From the NCBI GenBank assembly GCA_008508345.1, contig QNGE01003296.1:1-64000 (forward strand): a stretch of 64,000 bases of DNA. The letters run 5' to 3'. Under the pieces are notes generated by a model. That model did not search any database, was not told the origin of the DNA, and saw only the letters and a list, made by a program, of their open reading frames with translations. This DNA is from Paragonimus westermani (taxonomy: Eukaryota; Platyhelminthes; Trematoda; Plagiorchiida; Troglotrematidae). Of the stretch, positions 12,301 through 24,300 are shown one piece after another. A program made the translations under genes and the position numbers. Positions within the stretch are counted from its first letter, which is position 1; each line of letters begins with the position of its first letter.

Positions 12301-15300
12301 CAATTTGGTCATAGAAACTAGTTTGTTTCGTCCAATGTATTAGTACACATTCGTGTGCATTCATCGTAAACCTACTGGACACCAGGTAATCCAAACAGGG
12401 TTGTCACTCACCTACCATCCCAGCAACACACCTATTAAATAAGAAAAAACCTGTTGTTACCACATTGACTGCAGACCACTTTCTTTACCTAAGCGGAAGT
12501 TTGAATATGGCCCTATGATAATCGATCGGCGTACTTCGCAACAGATCTTTAAAACCAAGGTCTGTTGAGTTGTGCTTTTTTGGAATGCCTACACGTAAAA
12601 CGACGGGGTACAAGAATAGGATTGAAAAACGCCTGAAAATAATATCTAGCCTACGTGATTTAGCTACTACGAAGTGGGCCACAGTTCTAATCCTGCTCTC
12701 ATCAGTTACAAAGGGTAGGAAACTATATTGTGTTTTGCATTTCTTCGTCTAAATCGCTCCTTTTTCAATTTGTTTCGACTCTTGGCTGTCATGCTGTGCG
12801 CAGTGACCACCAGCTTCACTTTATGGTCACCGCCTTCCGTCGCTCCAGAGCAGTTTAATCAGCATTGGGATCAAAACAGGCTTAGGCTGAACCATAGAGT
12901 ACACAGTGTACACGTTGTGAGCTAAATGACTGAATTTTGCGAATCAAGAAAGACGGATGAGCTTGGTCTTATATTAGATACTGTCACACGACAGTCAGTG
13001 TGCTCTGCCGTTAAGCCGGCCTGTTTGGAAGATCTGGTTGTAGATGGCGACAAGGATAACGGAAGGTTGGAAGTAAGTGAAGCCCCGATTGCATAATTGA
13101 GCAGACTTGATTTAAATTCAGTGACGGAAGCTACAACTAGGTACAGTTACAGTAAACAAGCTGAAAACTGATGCTCACTGGCTTAGAAAAGGCAGTCATC
13201 TTCAAAAAACGATTCCATATGCTGGATACCATTTCGCTGTTAATACCGGTTTTCAACAGTGCCTATCCATTTATGACTAGATTTTTACTCTTACCACTTT
13301 GCAAGTGAAGCTTCAGGGTTTATCACTAACCCTTAATGTGTCCGCACACAAAGCATGTGTTCAGGAACTGAAAAGCCTCAAACTACTAGTAACAGATATT
13401 TTTGTTGAAGGCAGTGATTACTGAAATGTTTACATTTGTCATGACAGTCAGACTTTGTTGCATTGATGCATTTCCTAATCTGCTTTTATTCGCCGTGATT
13501 ATCCCTCTCTCTATCTGTCATTTGGCCAAACTTCATGTGTAAATATGTAAAAGCATATGTATCCCTGAGGTGAAAATAGACTGGCGACAATACACATTCT
13601 CTTTAGAAGCCCTTTATGCTCACATATAACTGGCCTTCAGCTGAATGTATGGATGAAGCTGACTGCGCCAACATATATTTCATGTTTGTATAATTTTCTA
13701 TTCAAAATGGCAAACCAGCATGAGAAGATCAACACTGACCACATTTGGCCTACCGTTCTTTACCGAGTTAAACACCGAAGTAGACTAACATCAAACAAAA
13801 ACGTCAGACACCGTTGGTGTGTGTCTGCCTATTGTTAGTTCAACCGAGAATTGAATTAAAGACCTCGTACTGCTTGTGAAGGAATTGTGGTGTCAGACAC
13901 TTTTCTAAGTTCACACTAGGTGTGTGAGAATAAAGCAGCTCAGCCGAATATTCGGGCGCATTTGCTTTTAGATAACAGACTATTAGTAACATATGGTGTC
14001 ATTACGCTTTCTGTAAGCAAGATTTCCTGTTATCGACCGGTAATTAGAATAGCGACCAACATGTTAAGGTTACTGACAAGTATTACGGCAGAGCTGAGAG
14101 GTTACACTAAAACCCAAATGCAAAAAATAGCGTTTAAACTGACTTTGAACAAACAACAGAAACAATCTAGCCAGACGCTCCACCAACCATGCTAAGAAAC
14201 CATGTCAGGAGCACAAAATTGTGATATTCGGTCTCTGTTAGCCGCTAACTGGCTGGTGTGACTTACGGTTTAAATGAGATTTCTTAGGCAGCTCAAGCCA
14301 GAATCTATCAGTGTCACTGTACAGCACTGTAGTTATGTTATCTCTAGAGAGGGTAGCACATTGTATACTTTTACTGATCAATCTCTTGGTGATTACAGTG
14401 GATTCGATTTGACACAGTGGGTTGAGTGTGTGACCGGGTGAAGCTGTGAAAATTCTAGGCCTTTAGCCTGATGTTTCTGGCTCTGGTTTAAATTACACCA
14501 CGATCTGGAACTTTTTAAAATCAATTTCCTCATAAAACTTTATGGTTAACCGGTATTTATTACTGAATAACATTCATTGGAATTAGATTTGTGGTCACTG
14601 GGTTCAGACTCAGGTGGATTCAACGTGGTTAGCTGCACTACTGCGCTGATTTGACCAATTCTTCTGAGAGGATGATGTAACCATCAGACCATTTGGCGCA
14701 AGAAAGTAGAAGTCTCAGTCGGAAAGATGAGGCACGCTGCTGAAGCGCTTTAATAACAAAACAATATCGAGCTTTGCTCGTTTCTGTGTGAGCGAGGTAG
14801 ATAGGTCGCAAGCCCACAAAATATTGTATTCATTTTGTCACGGTCAGCAGCTCCACCACTCATCAATGACCTGAACTACTTGACCACAATCGTCGTTGGT
14901 TTCATTGTGCGTACGGTAGTGCTTTAATGGAAGGCTAGAGAACACATATCACAGTAATGAGTGAAACCCTGTATGACGTAGTCTTGTTTATGAACTTTTT
15001 CTTCAAGTTGTTTCCCATTTCAGGGGTTCAACAACTTCCTATGCTGATCTCTCCTCACCAGACGTACAAAGGGAACACTGAGACCACACATTGAGTAATA
15101 CACACATTATCCACTCCAATCGAATATGAAGCTGCGTACTTGTTGACTGACCAAAGCGGTTAGTCGGCTTGGCCCAGCCACACTTTGTAGCTAGAATCAA
15201 ACAGAGAACATTCTGGAAAAAATTTTAGTTACTTGTATTCAAAAATTTAGGGTACTGTCACTCTGTTCCTACTCAGTTATATATTCTAGCCATTCAATTA

Positions 15301-16593
15301 ATTTACAGAAACCCACAATGTTCGTTTGTTGAGCGAGGGAGGGAAGTTTCTAGTGTTCTTTATTTCTCATTTAAAAATGTTATTAAGACTACGACTAACA
15401 CCAAAGTTGTTGCGCTCACTTGTATGTTGTTTCTTTCCTTTAATGATAATCCAGAATGATTTAATTTGGTGAAGAATGTCTCTTTTAGCTTTCATCCAAA
15501 ACTCCCTGTTGAGTGATTATTAAAAAGTTCCTTTTATGATCTGTTGATTTGTACTGCGTACTATGACTTTCGCTTGAAGCGAAGTCACATAATTCTCTTA
15601 CTTGAATACACTTTTGTAGCATCTTCTTATCCACTAATGCACGTTTTTAATACTGAGGCTGGATGAAATAAGGCCGTTAAGATATCTTCTTCAGTTGTAC
15701 TTTTTCATCCTTCGGACAGTAACGATGGTCTTAGTGGCCACGAACGTACCCATGGACAACTTCATCGATCCCGTCTTGTCTGTTCAGTATCACTCACTCC
15801 CGGTAATCGAACTGGCGATCCATTAGACTGATAGACTGCGACCAGTTGGTGCTAGGCTGAGTGACCTTGAGAGAAAAGGAGGCGCATCAACTGATACAGG
15901 CATAAAATATGCTGTCTTGTTTGTCCCGATCTGTTCAGCAGCACATATACCGGCAATTAGGTTGCTGGTGGGTTTGAAGGCCAAACTGGATTTGCACACA
16001 TCGACTGAACGCTTTTCATTCAAGTTCTCCCGCCACACACCACTAGAAACATTGTCCCGTCCAGTCACAGTGAAATCTGCATCTTTTGTTGTTTTTACTG
16101 TGTCAAACAGCGTGGTTGTGTTTAGGTGTTGTTCACGAAATCGTTTAGTACAATGAATCATTAGTGTGTTACCACCAACTGGAAAACTAGTTGAGGTGAG
16201 TTCTCATTTAGTTTTGTTGTTTTTTACCAGCACCAGCAATGTCACATTCACAGTAGCACCTCCGATCCACTTGCTATTTAACTACGAGCTGGGTATATTT
16301 ACTACTCCAACTAGCCACCTTTAACAGTAATTCTTGAGATTTGTAAGATTGTTCTTTATAGCCAATCTTGTCCAAAATGAGTTGTTATTGTCTAAAACCT
16401 GCCTCTATATTTGTTGAAAAAGACAAATATGCACCGAAATATACACAGAAGAAACAAATGTATGCAGGACTACTAAGAAAAGTGAACATTTACAGAGATC
16501 ATTCTGCGAATTTGATAAATTCCTTATGTTCGTGCAACATTGTTTTCTTAGTCTATCTGAAACCGAGCAAGACTACACGTAAGTGAAAGTACC

Positions 16594-18093
16594 TCAGTTC
16601 GACGGAAAGCGTTTGTTGTTGAATAGAACTACCATTTGTTGCATTAGATGCTCTTGTGTGAAAGAAGCACTGTTAGACCTGAAGAAATACTTGAATTCAT
16701 TAAATGAACGTTCAGCACCGAAACTTGCAATTGGAGCAAAGTTGAAACAGTTTATGACATTTGGAGAGATGTTGCTAGGTAAGTCATCTGAAACCCCGGA
16801 CAAAACTCGTGCCAAGGACATTATTCGTGACCACCCAGGGTTTCTTGACAGAACATAACCCATTTTTTGGGAAGCAGAAGCTGTTACACGACCACCATAT
16901 TCAAGAGAATGGTTCAAGGTAGTGACAACATCAACAGCATTAGTCAGACGCAAGCCTTGCTCCTCAAGTTGCACGATAGCGTCTACTAAAGGTTTGAAGT
17001 GTGTACAAATCGCAGCTAAGTCAGCTGTTATAGAAGACTTTCGCATGGCGGACTTTGCTCGCTGAATCGTTGGAGTGTTTTCGTCCAATTCCATTACAAA
17101 CCTCTTCAACTTTGCGTAATGTTCTTGATAGAAGCACGCAGCCTCAATCCATGTGCCCCAGCGACCACTACTTGGTGATGGAGGCAGCGTGTTAAGAGAA
17201 GTTAGGTCGAGAAAAGCACGTCTCCTCGATGGGGCCTTGGAAAAAAGTTGTTTCACTGTGACGAATAGGTCGTCTACTTCAGCATATGAGGAGCGGACAA
17301 CTTCTGCAACCCGATGGATGGCATTTAACACGCAAGTAATATAAATCATTTTAGGATAAAGGACGGATAACCCAGCTCCAGCTTTGATCATGTAAGGAGC
17401 AGCATCTGTTAATAGCAGAAATACACGGTCGTAATAGACGCTATTGGGCCACAGCAACATGAGGGCGTTGTTGATAGACTGAGAGATGGCGGAGGAGTTG
17501 GTTGAGTCGAGGACAACGCAATCAAGAAGCATGGGAGGGATGAATTTGTCACGATTGAGGGGGCCAATAAATACATTGCAAAGATGTTGATTCATTCCAT
17601 CAGTTGTTTCATCAATGATAAGATACACGTTTTTTTCACCGATGGTTTCTCGAATGCGCTGTATTGTCCTTTGGTATAGGATGGGAAGATATTTCTTGCG
17701 TAAAACCAACTCGTTAGGAATGTCATGGAGGGGAATGTATTTGGAGAGGAAGTTTTTGAACGCCATGTTTTGAAGCCTCCACAGTGGAATATCTGACAGC
17801 AAAAGTGCCTCGGTTAAGTCATACTGAAACTGCGTTGTATTTTCTGTTGCGGAGGATGTAGGGGTCACAGCAGGAGAAATTAGAGGTTGTTTCTGACGCT
17901 TTCGTTTCTGCATCTTTTGCGCATGTTTTTCACTTTGTAAGTGCTGTTCCACGTGCAATTTTGTTTCGGCCGTCACATTCGTATTGCACGCGTTGCAATA
18001 AAGTACATTCCCATCTGTTGTCAACACGCCGTCACCAAGTTCATTAGCATAACTTGTAAGACGCTGAGCGACAGTCAGCTTCCCCTTGGGCAT
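16594..18093 (-). CDS. hAT-superfamily transposase with BED-like zinc finger
   Basis: This 499-residue frame is uninterrupted from ATG to stop. The N-terminus has a C2H2 BED-like finger (C33, C36, H51, H57) followed by a basic tract at about 60-69, suited to DNA binding. The RNase H-like core shows the first Asp in LIIDETTD (D161), the second in LLLTDAAPY (D230), the tryptophan motif RWGTW (311-315), and the C-terminal hAT dimerisation region, where GAERSF carries the likely catalytic Glu (E461). The overall order matches the hAT-like transposases related to the CGGBP1 gene family. The usual CxxH motif after the second Asp reads C254-x-x-N257, so a conserved His is missing. hAT enzymes move their element by cut-and-paste, leaving 8 bp target duplications. 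I could not find terminal inverted repeats or target duplications by eye. It may be a fairly young transposon, or a copy kept by the host. An intact frame among decayed repeats favours recent arrival or selection. Confidence 0.88.
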   Translation of the reverse strand: MPKGKLTVAQRLTSYANELGDGVLTTDGNVLYCNACNTNVTAETKLHVEQHLQSEKHAQKMQKRKRQKQPLISPAVTPTSSATENTTQFQYDLTEALLLSDIPLWRLQNMAFKNFLSKYIPLHDIPNELVLRKKYLPILYQRTIQRIRETIGEKNVYLIIDETTDGMNQHLCNVFIGPLNRDKFIPPMLLDCVVLDSTNSSAISQSINNALMLLWPNSVYYDRVFLLLTDAAPYMIKAGAGLSVLYPKMIYITCVLNAIHRVAEVVRSSYAEVDDLFVTVKQLFSKAPSRRRAFLDLTSLNTLPPSPSSGRWGTWIEAACFYQEHYAKLKRFVMELDENTPTIQRAKSAMRKSSITADLAAICTHFKPLVDAIVQLEEQGLRLTNAVDVVTTLNHSLEYGGRVTASASQKMGYVLSRNPGWSRIMSLARVLSGVSDDLPSNISPNVINCFNFAPIASFGAERSFNEFKYFFRSNSASFTQEHLMQQMVVLFNNKRFPSN

Positions 18094-20720
18094 GCTGAGT
18101 TAGCGAGCCGATTGTGGCTCACATTCAACACATTGTAGCATGAAAATACCTGGCGAAAATAACGCATTCTAGTCTGGTGGCTGCGTGTAGGTGACATACA
18201 GGCTGAACCAATTGTAAAGAAGCACACGAAATAGGGCTGAATGCCAACTGCACTGCGCCTGTCTGTTTCACAAATCTGCTACCCTCACGAGGCATTCACT
18301 AGTAGATATTGATTCCCAGAATAAAATTACCTGATGAAGCACTCGTCGCAGTGCGGAGGGAATGTAGAGATTTGCTTTATTGCCGTCACCAAGCCGAACG
18401 GTTGATGTCAAACTGGAGCTTCAGACAGCGGTTCTCACGAGATCATTTTGGTTTACAGCTACCGAACAATAAAACGGTACATCATATTTTGCCGAACAAA
18501 AGTTTACAGTAAAATTGTAATCGAGGAAACTTGGACTTGTCACAAAATCTAACAAGGATTGCTTGGGGATGAAAAGTGCATTGGCGCAAAATGATAAAGT
18601 ATCCGTGGGACAGTATGAGTGTTCATTTTATGCACTGTTGAAAAGTACCAAACAATTCACATTTATGTCCACCTATAACAACTACAGTGTTAGTTAGTAT
18701 TGTAGTCTATCTTTAAGGGGGATTGATGAAATCCTGGTTCTTCGGCGCTGACTTTGGCTGAGAATTGACCAATCGCGGCTTGCAAATGAACCGGACAGCA
18801 TGATCATAACTCACAGGCGAAAACAACTGAACGGTCACGTATGATTATTTTGTCGTGCACAGTCTGTGATCAGTGGAATCATAATACATGTTAGCAGTCT
18901 GACAGTGTAATGTTAGGTGCTACTGATGGTATACATGCGAACAGCCACTTGAATTGGAAATTTTTGAGTGGTCCAAGTTTAGTCCGGTTGTATGTTTGCC
19001 TTTAAATACGAAACACTGACGAACCCGAATACCCTTTTACAGAACGATCACTAGCTTCTCTCACAAGTTTCAGCTTTTATCTCCAGCAGTTACAGATACA
19101 CGGACAATGATGTCTGCCGAGTTAAAGACTGGGTCCCGGAAACGTAACTTTCTGGCAGTCCAATTAGGAAAACGGGTGTCACATTTGCAATGAACAGTCC
19201 AAAAGACGTGTTTGTCCTGATCGACAGGACAGTCGTCCCTCACCTCTTGGCTACTTGTGAAGTGTGACGTACAGTATGATCTGTGAGCTGAAGTAAGTTT
19301 TGGCCCAAGCTAACCTCGTATCTATGTAGGCACGTTTTTGTTTCAAAGATGCAATATTGACTCAGAACCTTCTCAAGTTAGCTTACGGATACCCCCTGTA
19401 TGGTTCGTGGCTTTACTGACATTGTTGAGAATCCGAACTATACGGGATGAATACTTCTTCATGTCGACCGATGAGTGGATTGTCATCCAGACTTGCTAGT
19501 ATACAGAAGTCCCAAATTAAGTGCGAGCGACTCCTAAATCGGACGACCGTCGAACCCGTGGATGAGTGCACATACATACGTTACGGACATAAGCTTGTCT
19601 TAAAGGTGGTGAGTATGTGTGTAGAAGGATGGTCACATTTAATCGAATGATCTCCTTACACAAACCGTCTTGAGCTCATGTTACCTGCCGTAGTAACCCA
19701 CCGTCAACATTGCTCAGTAGCTGGAAAACAAAGTTCAGAAAATGGGGCTCACAAGTTGAATTCATTGCGGACGTTTCTTTTCCGTTGCAGGTACATGACA
19801 ATGTGTAACAATACTGATACAGTAAAATAGGTAGATCATTTATGGCACAATGAGAAGATTACGGAAAAATTTGCCAAAAAGTATCAATAACCCTGACCAG
19901 TGTTTTATGTCTCCCGTTGTGATTGTTAGAAAACAGTAAATTGCTTTGGATGACTGTTTCATTTTAAGTAGATGCGTGAACATATACATAAGACTGAGCT
20001 TCGGTTGATTGGAGACATACTATTCCCTAGTTGATTATCTGATTAGTTTTGTTAACCCCTTGTCGAAAGCCTGTGCTTTGTGTCCGAATATATATATATA
20101 TATCTAACTGAAGCAGTGCATACGCTTTGTATAGTCTAACCAGAAGCGGGGTAGTTTTTGGTAATCATTCGTTCAGTTTATTTTCAACTGTCCAACATTT
20201 GTGATTCAAAGATATACGCATTAAATTCATCTTGACGGCGTTATCTGTTCTCCACTGTTTCTCGATATGGCAATGGGAGTGGGCTTTTTGAAAAAAAAAT
20301 TGAACGAATTCGTGCAATTCCACTTAGTTACACAAAATAGTCTCATGAGATTCAGTGAAACCCAACCCGTTAGAAGTCGGACTCCCATACACAACGCATA
20401 CTCCAACAAGTTTGAAAGCAGCTAATGCATATTCAGAGAAAATGAAATGGTCTGTGAGCGAAACAAAGGTGACTACAAAGTTTCGCGTTTAAGAATTTAA
20501 CACTTTTCAGTCTGATTACAACCTTTAGATGCTGAGGGGAATGTCACCTACTGAAAGTATGAAACGAACCACAGTATGTTTGCACAGGGCAACTAAGCTG
20601 CAGTTATACCACATTTTGAACCATTGTTGACAAAAGTGACCATGTGAATTTGCTCAAAGCACCTTGGGAAGTGAATATCTACCAGTAGCAGAATCACATC
20701 TTGAAAATACACACTGCTTG
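18094..20720. other. Non-coding stretch after the transposase start
   Basis: This would hold the promoter and right terminus of the hAT element, but no inverted repeat matching the left flank (16300-16590) could be seen. A short (AT)n run lies at 20088-20103. No gene is supported. Confidence 0.45.
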
Positions 20721-20793
20721 CTGATGAGTGATCGGGGATTCGGCTTATATTCAAGTTGGACACCACTCAAATTTGATCGCAGCCTTCGCATTT
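20721..20793 (-). mobile_element. Inverted 3' end of the hammerhead SINE
   Basis: This block is the reverse complement, with mismatches, of 20893-20965. Both contain CTGATGAGT.GTCGGGGATT-like, TTCAAG.TG and TTTGATCGCAGCCTT segments in the minus sense. It is a 3' fragment of the SINE placed head to head with the plus-strand copy that follows, giving a terminal-inverted-repeat appearance with arms of about 73 bp. Confidence 0.8.
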
Positions 20794-20970
20794 GCAGTCG
20801 TGGAAGGGATATGCACTACTGACGAGTTCAAATGAGATCGAAACTCAAGGCCAGTGCTTCTTCTCGTAAGCGGCTGGCTGGAAAGTCTATCTGAATGCAA
20901 AGGCTGCGATCAAATGTGAGTGATGGTCAGCTTGAAAACAAACCAAATCCCCGACTACTCATCAGTAATC
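20794..20970 (+). mobile_element. Hammerhead SINE copy A (5' truncated)
   Basis: This is the second half of the repeat seen more fully at 20962-21370 and 34347-34796. It begins close to the hammerhead motif, so the tRNA-like head is missing. It runs through the shared CTATCTGAATGC, GCTGCGATC and GTGAGTGATG segments to the end CGACTACTCATCAGTA. It overlaps the first bases of copy B, so the two sit tail to head. Confidence 0.8.
20813..20857 (+). ncRNA. Hammerhead ribozyme motif, copy A (likely inactive)
   Basis: Stem I 5' strand GCACTA (20813-20818) is followed by an exact core CTGACGA (20819-20825), a stem II region with one mismatch (20826-20839), GAAA (20840-20843), and AGTGC of the stem I 3' strand ending at 20857. 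The cleavage triplet, GTC in copies B and C, reads GCC here, which removes the A15.1-U16.1 pair. The core is kept but cleavage is probably lost. Confidence 0.65.
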
Positions 20971-21170
20971 TAAAATATCATCTTGCAGGTTTAATGAGTT
21001 CAGTGATTTTGAACTGTCTCGGAAGTCCTAATCGCGGGGTTATCAACTGGAGTTAACAGGGAAGTTACTGTGTCTGCTCAAGGGACGATCGGGCAACCTG
21101 ATCATTGCTTACAAGCGAGCCTGGTTGAGCGTTCAGATTTGATAATTCGGTCATGCTAATATGAGGTCAT

Positions 21171-21223
21171 TGGCGCAGTGGTCAACACGGCTGCCTCATG
21201 ACTGAATGGCTGGAGTTGAAATC
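21171..21223 (+). promoter_or_regulatory. tRNA-like Pol III promoter in copy B
   Basis: TGGCGCAGTGG at 21171-21181 fits the A-box consensus TRGYNNANNNG at every fixed position. GTTGAAATC at 21215-21223 fits the B-box core GWTCRANNC except for one C to G change. The spacing is normal for a tRNA-type promoter. This implies that a Pol III transcript carries the hammerhead downstream. Confidence 0.55.
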
Positions 21224-21242
21224 TTGGTCCTGACAAGGATAC

Positions 21243-21287
21243 GTACTACTGAACGGCTCTAACGAGAGCGAAACTCGCGTCTAGTGC
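21243..21287 (+). ncRNA. Hammerhead ribozyme motif, copy B (core damaged)
   Basis: Stem I GTACTA (21243-21248) pairs with TAGTGC (21282-21287), with one G-U wobble. Stem II is perfect: GCTCT (21256-21260), loop AACG, AGAGC (21265-21269). GAAA follows at 21270-21273. Stem III is two base pairs closed by loop TCGC. The cleavage triplet GTC is intact at 21279-21281. The first core strand reads CTGAACG instead of CTGACGA, which alters G8, the general acid/base position, so it is probably inactive. Confidence 0.78.
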
Positions 21288-21370
21288 TGCCCTCCGGAAG
21301 AGACCTTTGGGGACCTTTACCTGAATGCAAACGCTGCGATCGAATGTGAGTAGTATTCAACTTGAAAACA

Positions 21371-24300
21371 CGTAATACTTGGCAAAATTATGCTCATCTT
21401 ACGGTCAACTCCTTCATAGCATTTCAGGGCATATTAGGAAACGTCACAGATAGGGACTGGCAGGTGCCCTACGCTAAGAGTAAGTTGACGACAACAGCAC
21501 ATACTTAGACAGGCCACCAGGAAAGGATGCGTCTTCCTTTAATTTGGTCGCTAAGGATTGGCTACTAGTGATAAATCAAGTAGTTCAAACAGTTAGAATG
21601 AAGTGAATCAGCGAAAATTCAACAAACGTTCTATTTCAAATCCCACCAATTATCCCAAGTTCGCCCCAGTTAGGATCGATTAACACAACATCTGTTCTAA
21701 ATTTGACAGTCTCACAATGTTGGTTGCGAACCATTAGTATCGGCGTGAAAGTGAAAATAGGAACGTGAGGTGCTTTAAGTAGTCACGACTACCGGTCGGT
21801 AGTTTTAAGCATTTTGTCCTCAGAAATGAACATGTTTCGTTTCTCCAGCCCTATGATCCTGAGTCTTGCTAGGTCAAGTTCCAGGCACAGGTGAGCGTAT
21901 TCATGACTGAACCAGCCATGTGTACTGAATTGCATGTGTTCGTAATCTTGTTCCCCCTTTATTAGTTTAGATCTAATGGGCTGAAACGAATGTAAGTTCA
22001 TCAGGTAGATAACTTTTTAAGGTAATTTTCGTGAAAACTATTATCCGCACAATTCGTTTTATCGCTGTCATAATGCTTCCTCCATATGATGTGACTGTTT
22101 GACAAAAACTACCGCTCTTATAAGCGTAAAATAGGGAGCTTTCTCAGAAACAGTTAGTTATCTGGAAAAAAACGCGTAGGAAACAAGCTTGTTTTCAGTG
22201 CTGCTATGAGTGTTATGAGCTAAAAGAGGGAATGCCCCAGTAATTTTTCATCTAACAAATCAAAATGGATAACGTGTTTGATTTCACAATAAAGAGGGTT
22301 TCTCATGTGCAAGTTACCGAATAGGTTCACATGTGATGACGTAGGGAGAAAAATGTGTCAGTTGCAACGCAGAGCGCGTTGTTCGCTTCAGTATAACAGC
22401 TTATGAATGTATGTTTCCACCGTCCACTTTTACTGCTTACGCTTCTCCGTCAAAGCTGTTCGTCGCTGCAACTCTGGAGTGTTCCCCTGTCGAAACTGAT
22501 GGCAGTGGTATACCTGGAGTGCACTCTCATTTCGTCAGGAATCAAGTCAGATCTTTGATTGGCTTTTGCGTTTGACTTTCCTAGTCTTAATCAGATACAC
22601 AAGTGCGTAATCATTCACAGACCCATCGAGTCTCAACTACTTTAAAAAAGTTCAACTTCCTGATTCGGTTGTACTCGCACATCATCGGTCTCTATATTTG
22701 GTCAATAATACAAGTGTGAATGCAGCACACTGACCACATAGCTACGTGAAAATCTATGGCTTAATAAATTGTTGTGTACTCAGGAGGTCTAGGGTTACAA
22801 ACCCACACGTCTACGCCATTGCACGAGCATTCAACTGGTGGTCCCTTCAATAACCCGAGAACACTCATGTTATCCATCTGCACGTTAGCCGGAATAGTGA
22901 ATTAATTTCATATCCTGCAGTTAATGGCTTTGGGCTAATTGGATCAATGGACTATGGACTCCCAACTTTCTTGTACATTCACCAAAGAATCCTTGATTGT
23001 GCAGTCGTTTCATTTTGCTGAGTCTTTTCGATGAGATCGACGTGATTTCAAGTATACTTAATGATCCACATTTTTTAAAACATGTTCAAAATGCCTCACT
23101 TTCAAACCAGAGGCAACGTGTTAACTTTCACGATCGACGACAGTGTGGTATATCACGACTCTCATACGGTGGTGAATTAGTACCGAATCTGTGAAATGTG
23201 TAAAGTTTGTTGTTCAGTAAAAGAGATCCTTCCTGTCCACTGTCTATGGGTTTGTCAATTTTATCCGATTTCATAAGGAAGGCGGGTTTTTGATTAGAAC
23301 TGATCCATTTTTCTTTGTTTTCTTTGCTGAGCTCATAATGTCAACTTCCAATTCTGATGGACAGGTTCTTTACATTGATTATTTGCAATTTCAGTGGTAC
23401 TCAATATATCCTGGCAAACGACACCTCTTCCCCGGTAATCTCCTCTGGACTATTTGTATTGTCAACAGACTTTCCACTCCCACGAATGCTGCATCAAAAT
23501 TTTGCCAACATTTAAACTGAAATCCGAAGGTTGTTCACCTATTATGTACATTTACTTGTTCTCTTCGGTTCTTGGGGCTTGACCAGCGCCGTCTTTATTC
23601 AGCCATTTTGAGCATAGCTGCGTGTACCCAGTGTACTGTGTGTAGCCATCCTGGTCCACAATCCAGTTTAGCAGTAGTCTATCTAGTGTATACTTTAGGG
23701 AAATCATCCTTATCGTGGCTGCAAGTGAGGATTACAACTTCGTATCATCGTAACAGCAAGAACTGTTAGATGGTTGAGCTTACCTCACATGAATGTGATC
23801 AGTACATCAGTCAATACTTGACCTAACAGATATTGCGTTCGATTTCCCAATACCCCTCAATGTCTTCTTCTCAGCTCGGTGTGGATCCGGCTCTCACGTC
23901 TCTTGTGGCTGAGATACTCTGTTTTGTCACATGTGTTTGCGAAGTTGTTTATTTCTTCTTTATCAGCTGTTGGATTCTGACGAAGTTCACTTGAATCATC
24001 CAGATTAGTTGAAACAACAATCCATCTGCAATGGTTTATACTATGGATTCATCAGGCTACTGAAGCTGTACACTTCAAAGAGGTTTGCCACGTAAATTAA
24101 TTGATGTCAAATTGTCGAACATTCAATGAAACCAGGCTTCTAAATAAATATGAAACAAATTGTAAGATTAAGAATATGTGACAGGATACTTTTCTCCATT
24201 TGTACTTGTTGACTACTTTGTCGTGACTCAACTTTTACAACTATTCATACAGAAGCCGTTAGAGTCAGTTCAGTTCCCTCAAATGCCCCCTACAATTCGG

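Larger units (their letters stand above)
4662..16593. other. Long non-coding stretch
   Basis: Apart from the G-rich block, the tRNA-like relic, a 13-base AC run at 6995-7007 and the palindrome at 9318-9340, nothing could be supported. Open frames of 60 to 133 codons occur on both strands (for example 11665-12066 and 15823-16161, both minus), but none shows a domain or splice structure I recognise. Confidence 0.5.
20962..21370 (+). mobile_element. Hammerhead SINE copy B
   Basis: This longer copy starts with CATCAGTAATCTAAAATATC next to the tail of copy A. It continues through a 5' part shared with 34347-34600 (segments such as AAGTCCTAATCGC, CGGGCAACCTGATCATTGC and TTGATAATTCGGTC), a tRNA-like promoter region, a hammerhead motif, and the shared 3' part. 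It diverges from the other copies after GAAAACA at 21370, so the terminal CATCAGTA tail is missing. There is no protein-coding potential; it would be a non-autonomous element. Confidence 0.82.

Noticed and set aside
15823..16161. A 112-codon minus-strand frame just downstream of the hAT gene, possibly a second element ORF.
   Set aside because: No domain was recognised, there is an open frame on the opposite strand, and there is no evidence that it belongs to the transposon.
20721..20966. Classification as a DNA-transposon MITE because of the inverted ends.
   Set aside because: Both arms are the 3' end of the hammerhead SINE, also found elsewhere in single orientation, so a head-to-head SINE arrangement explains them.
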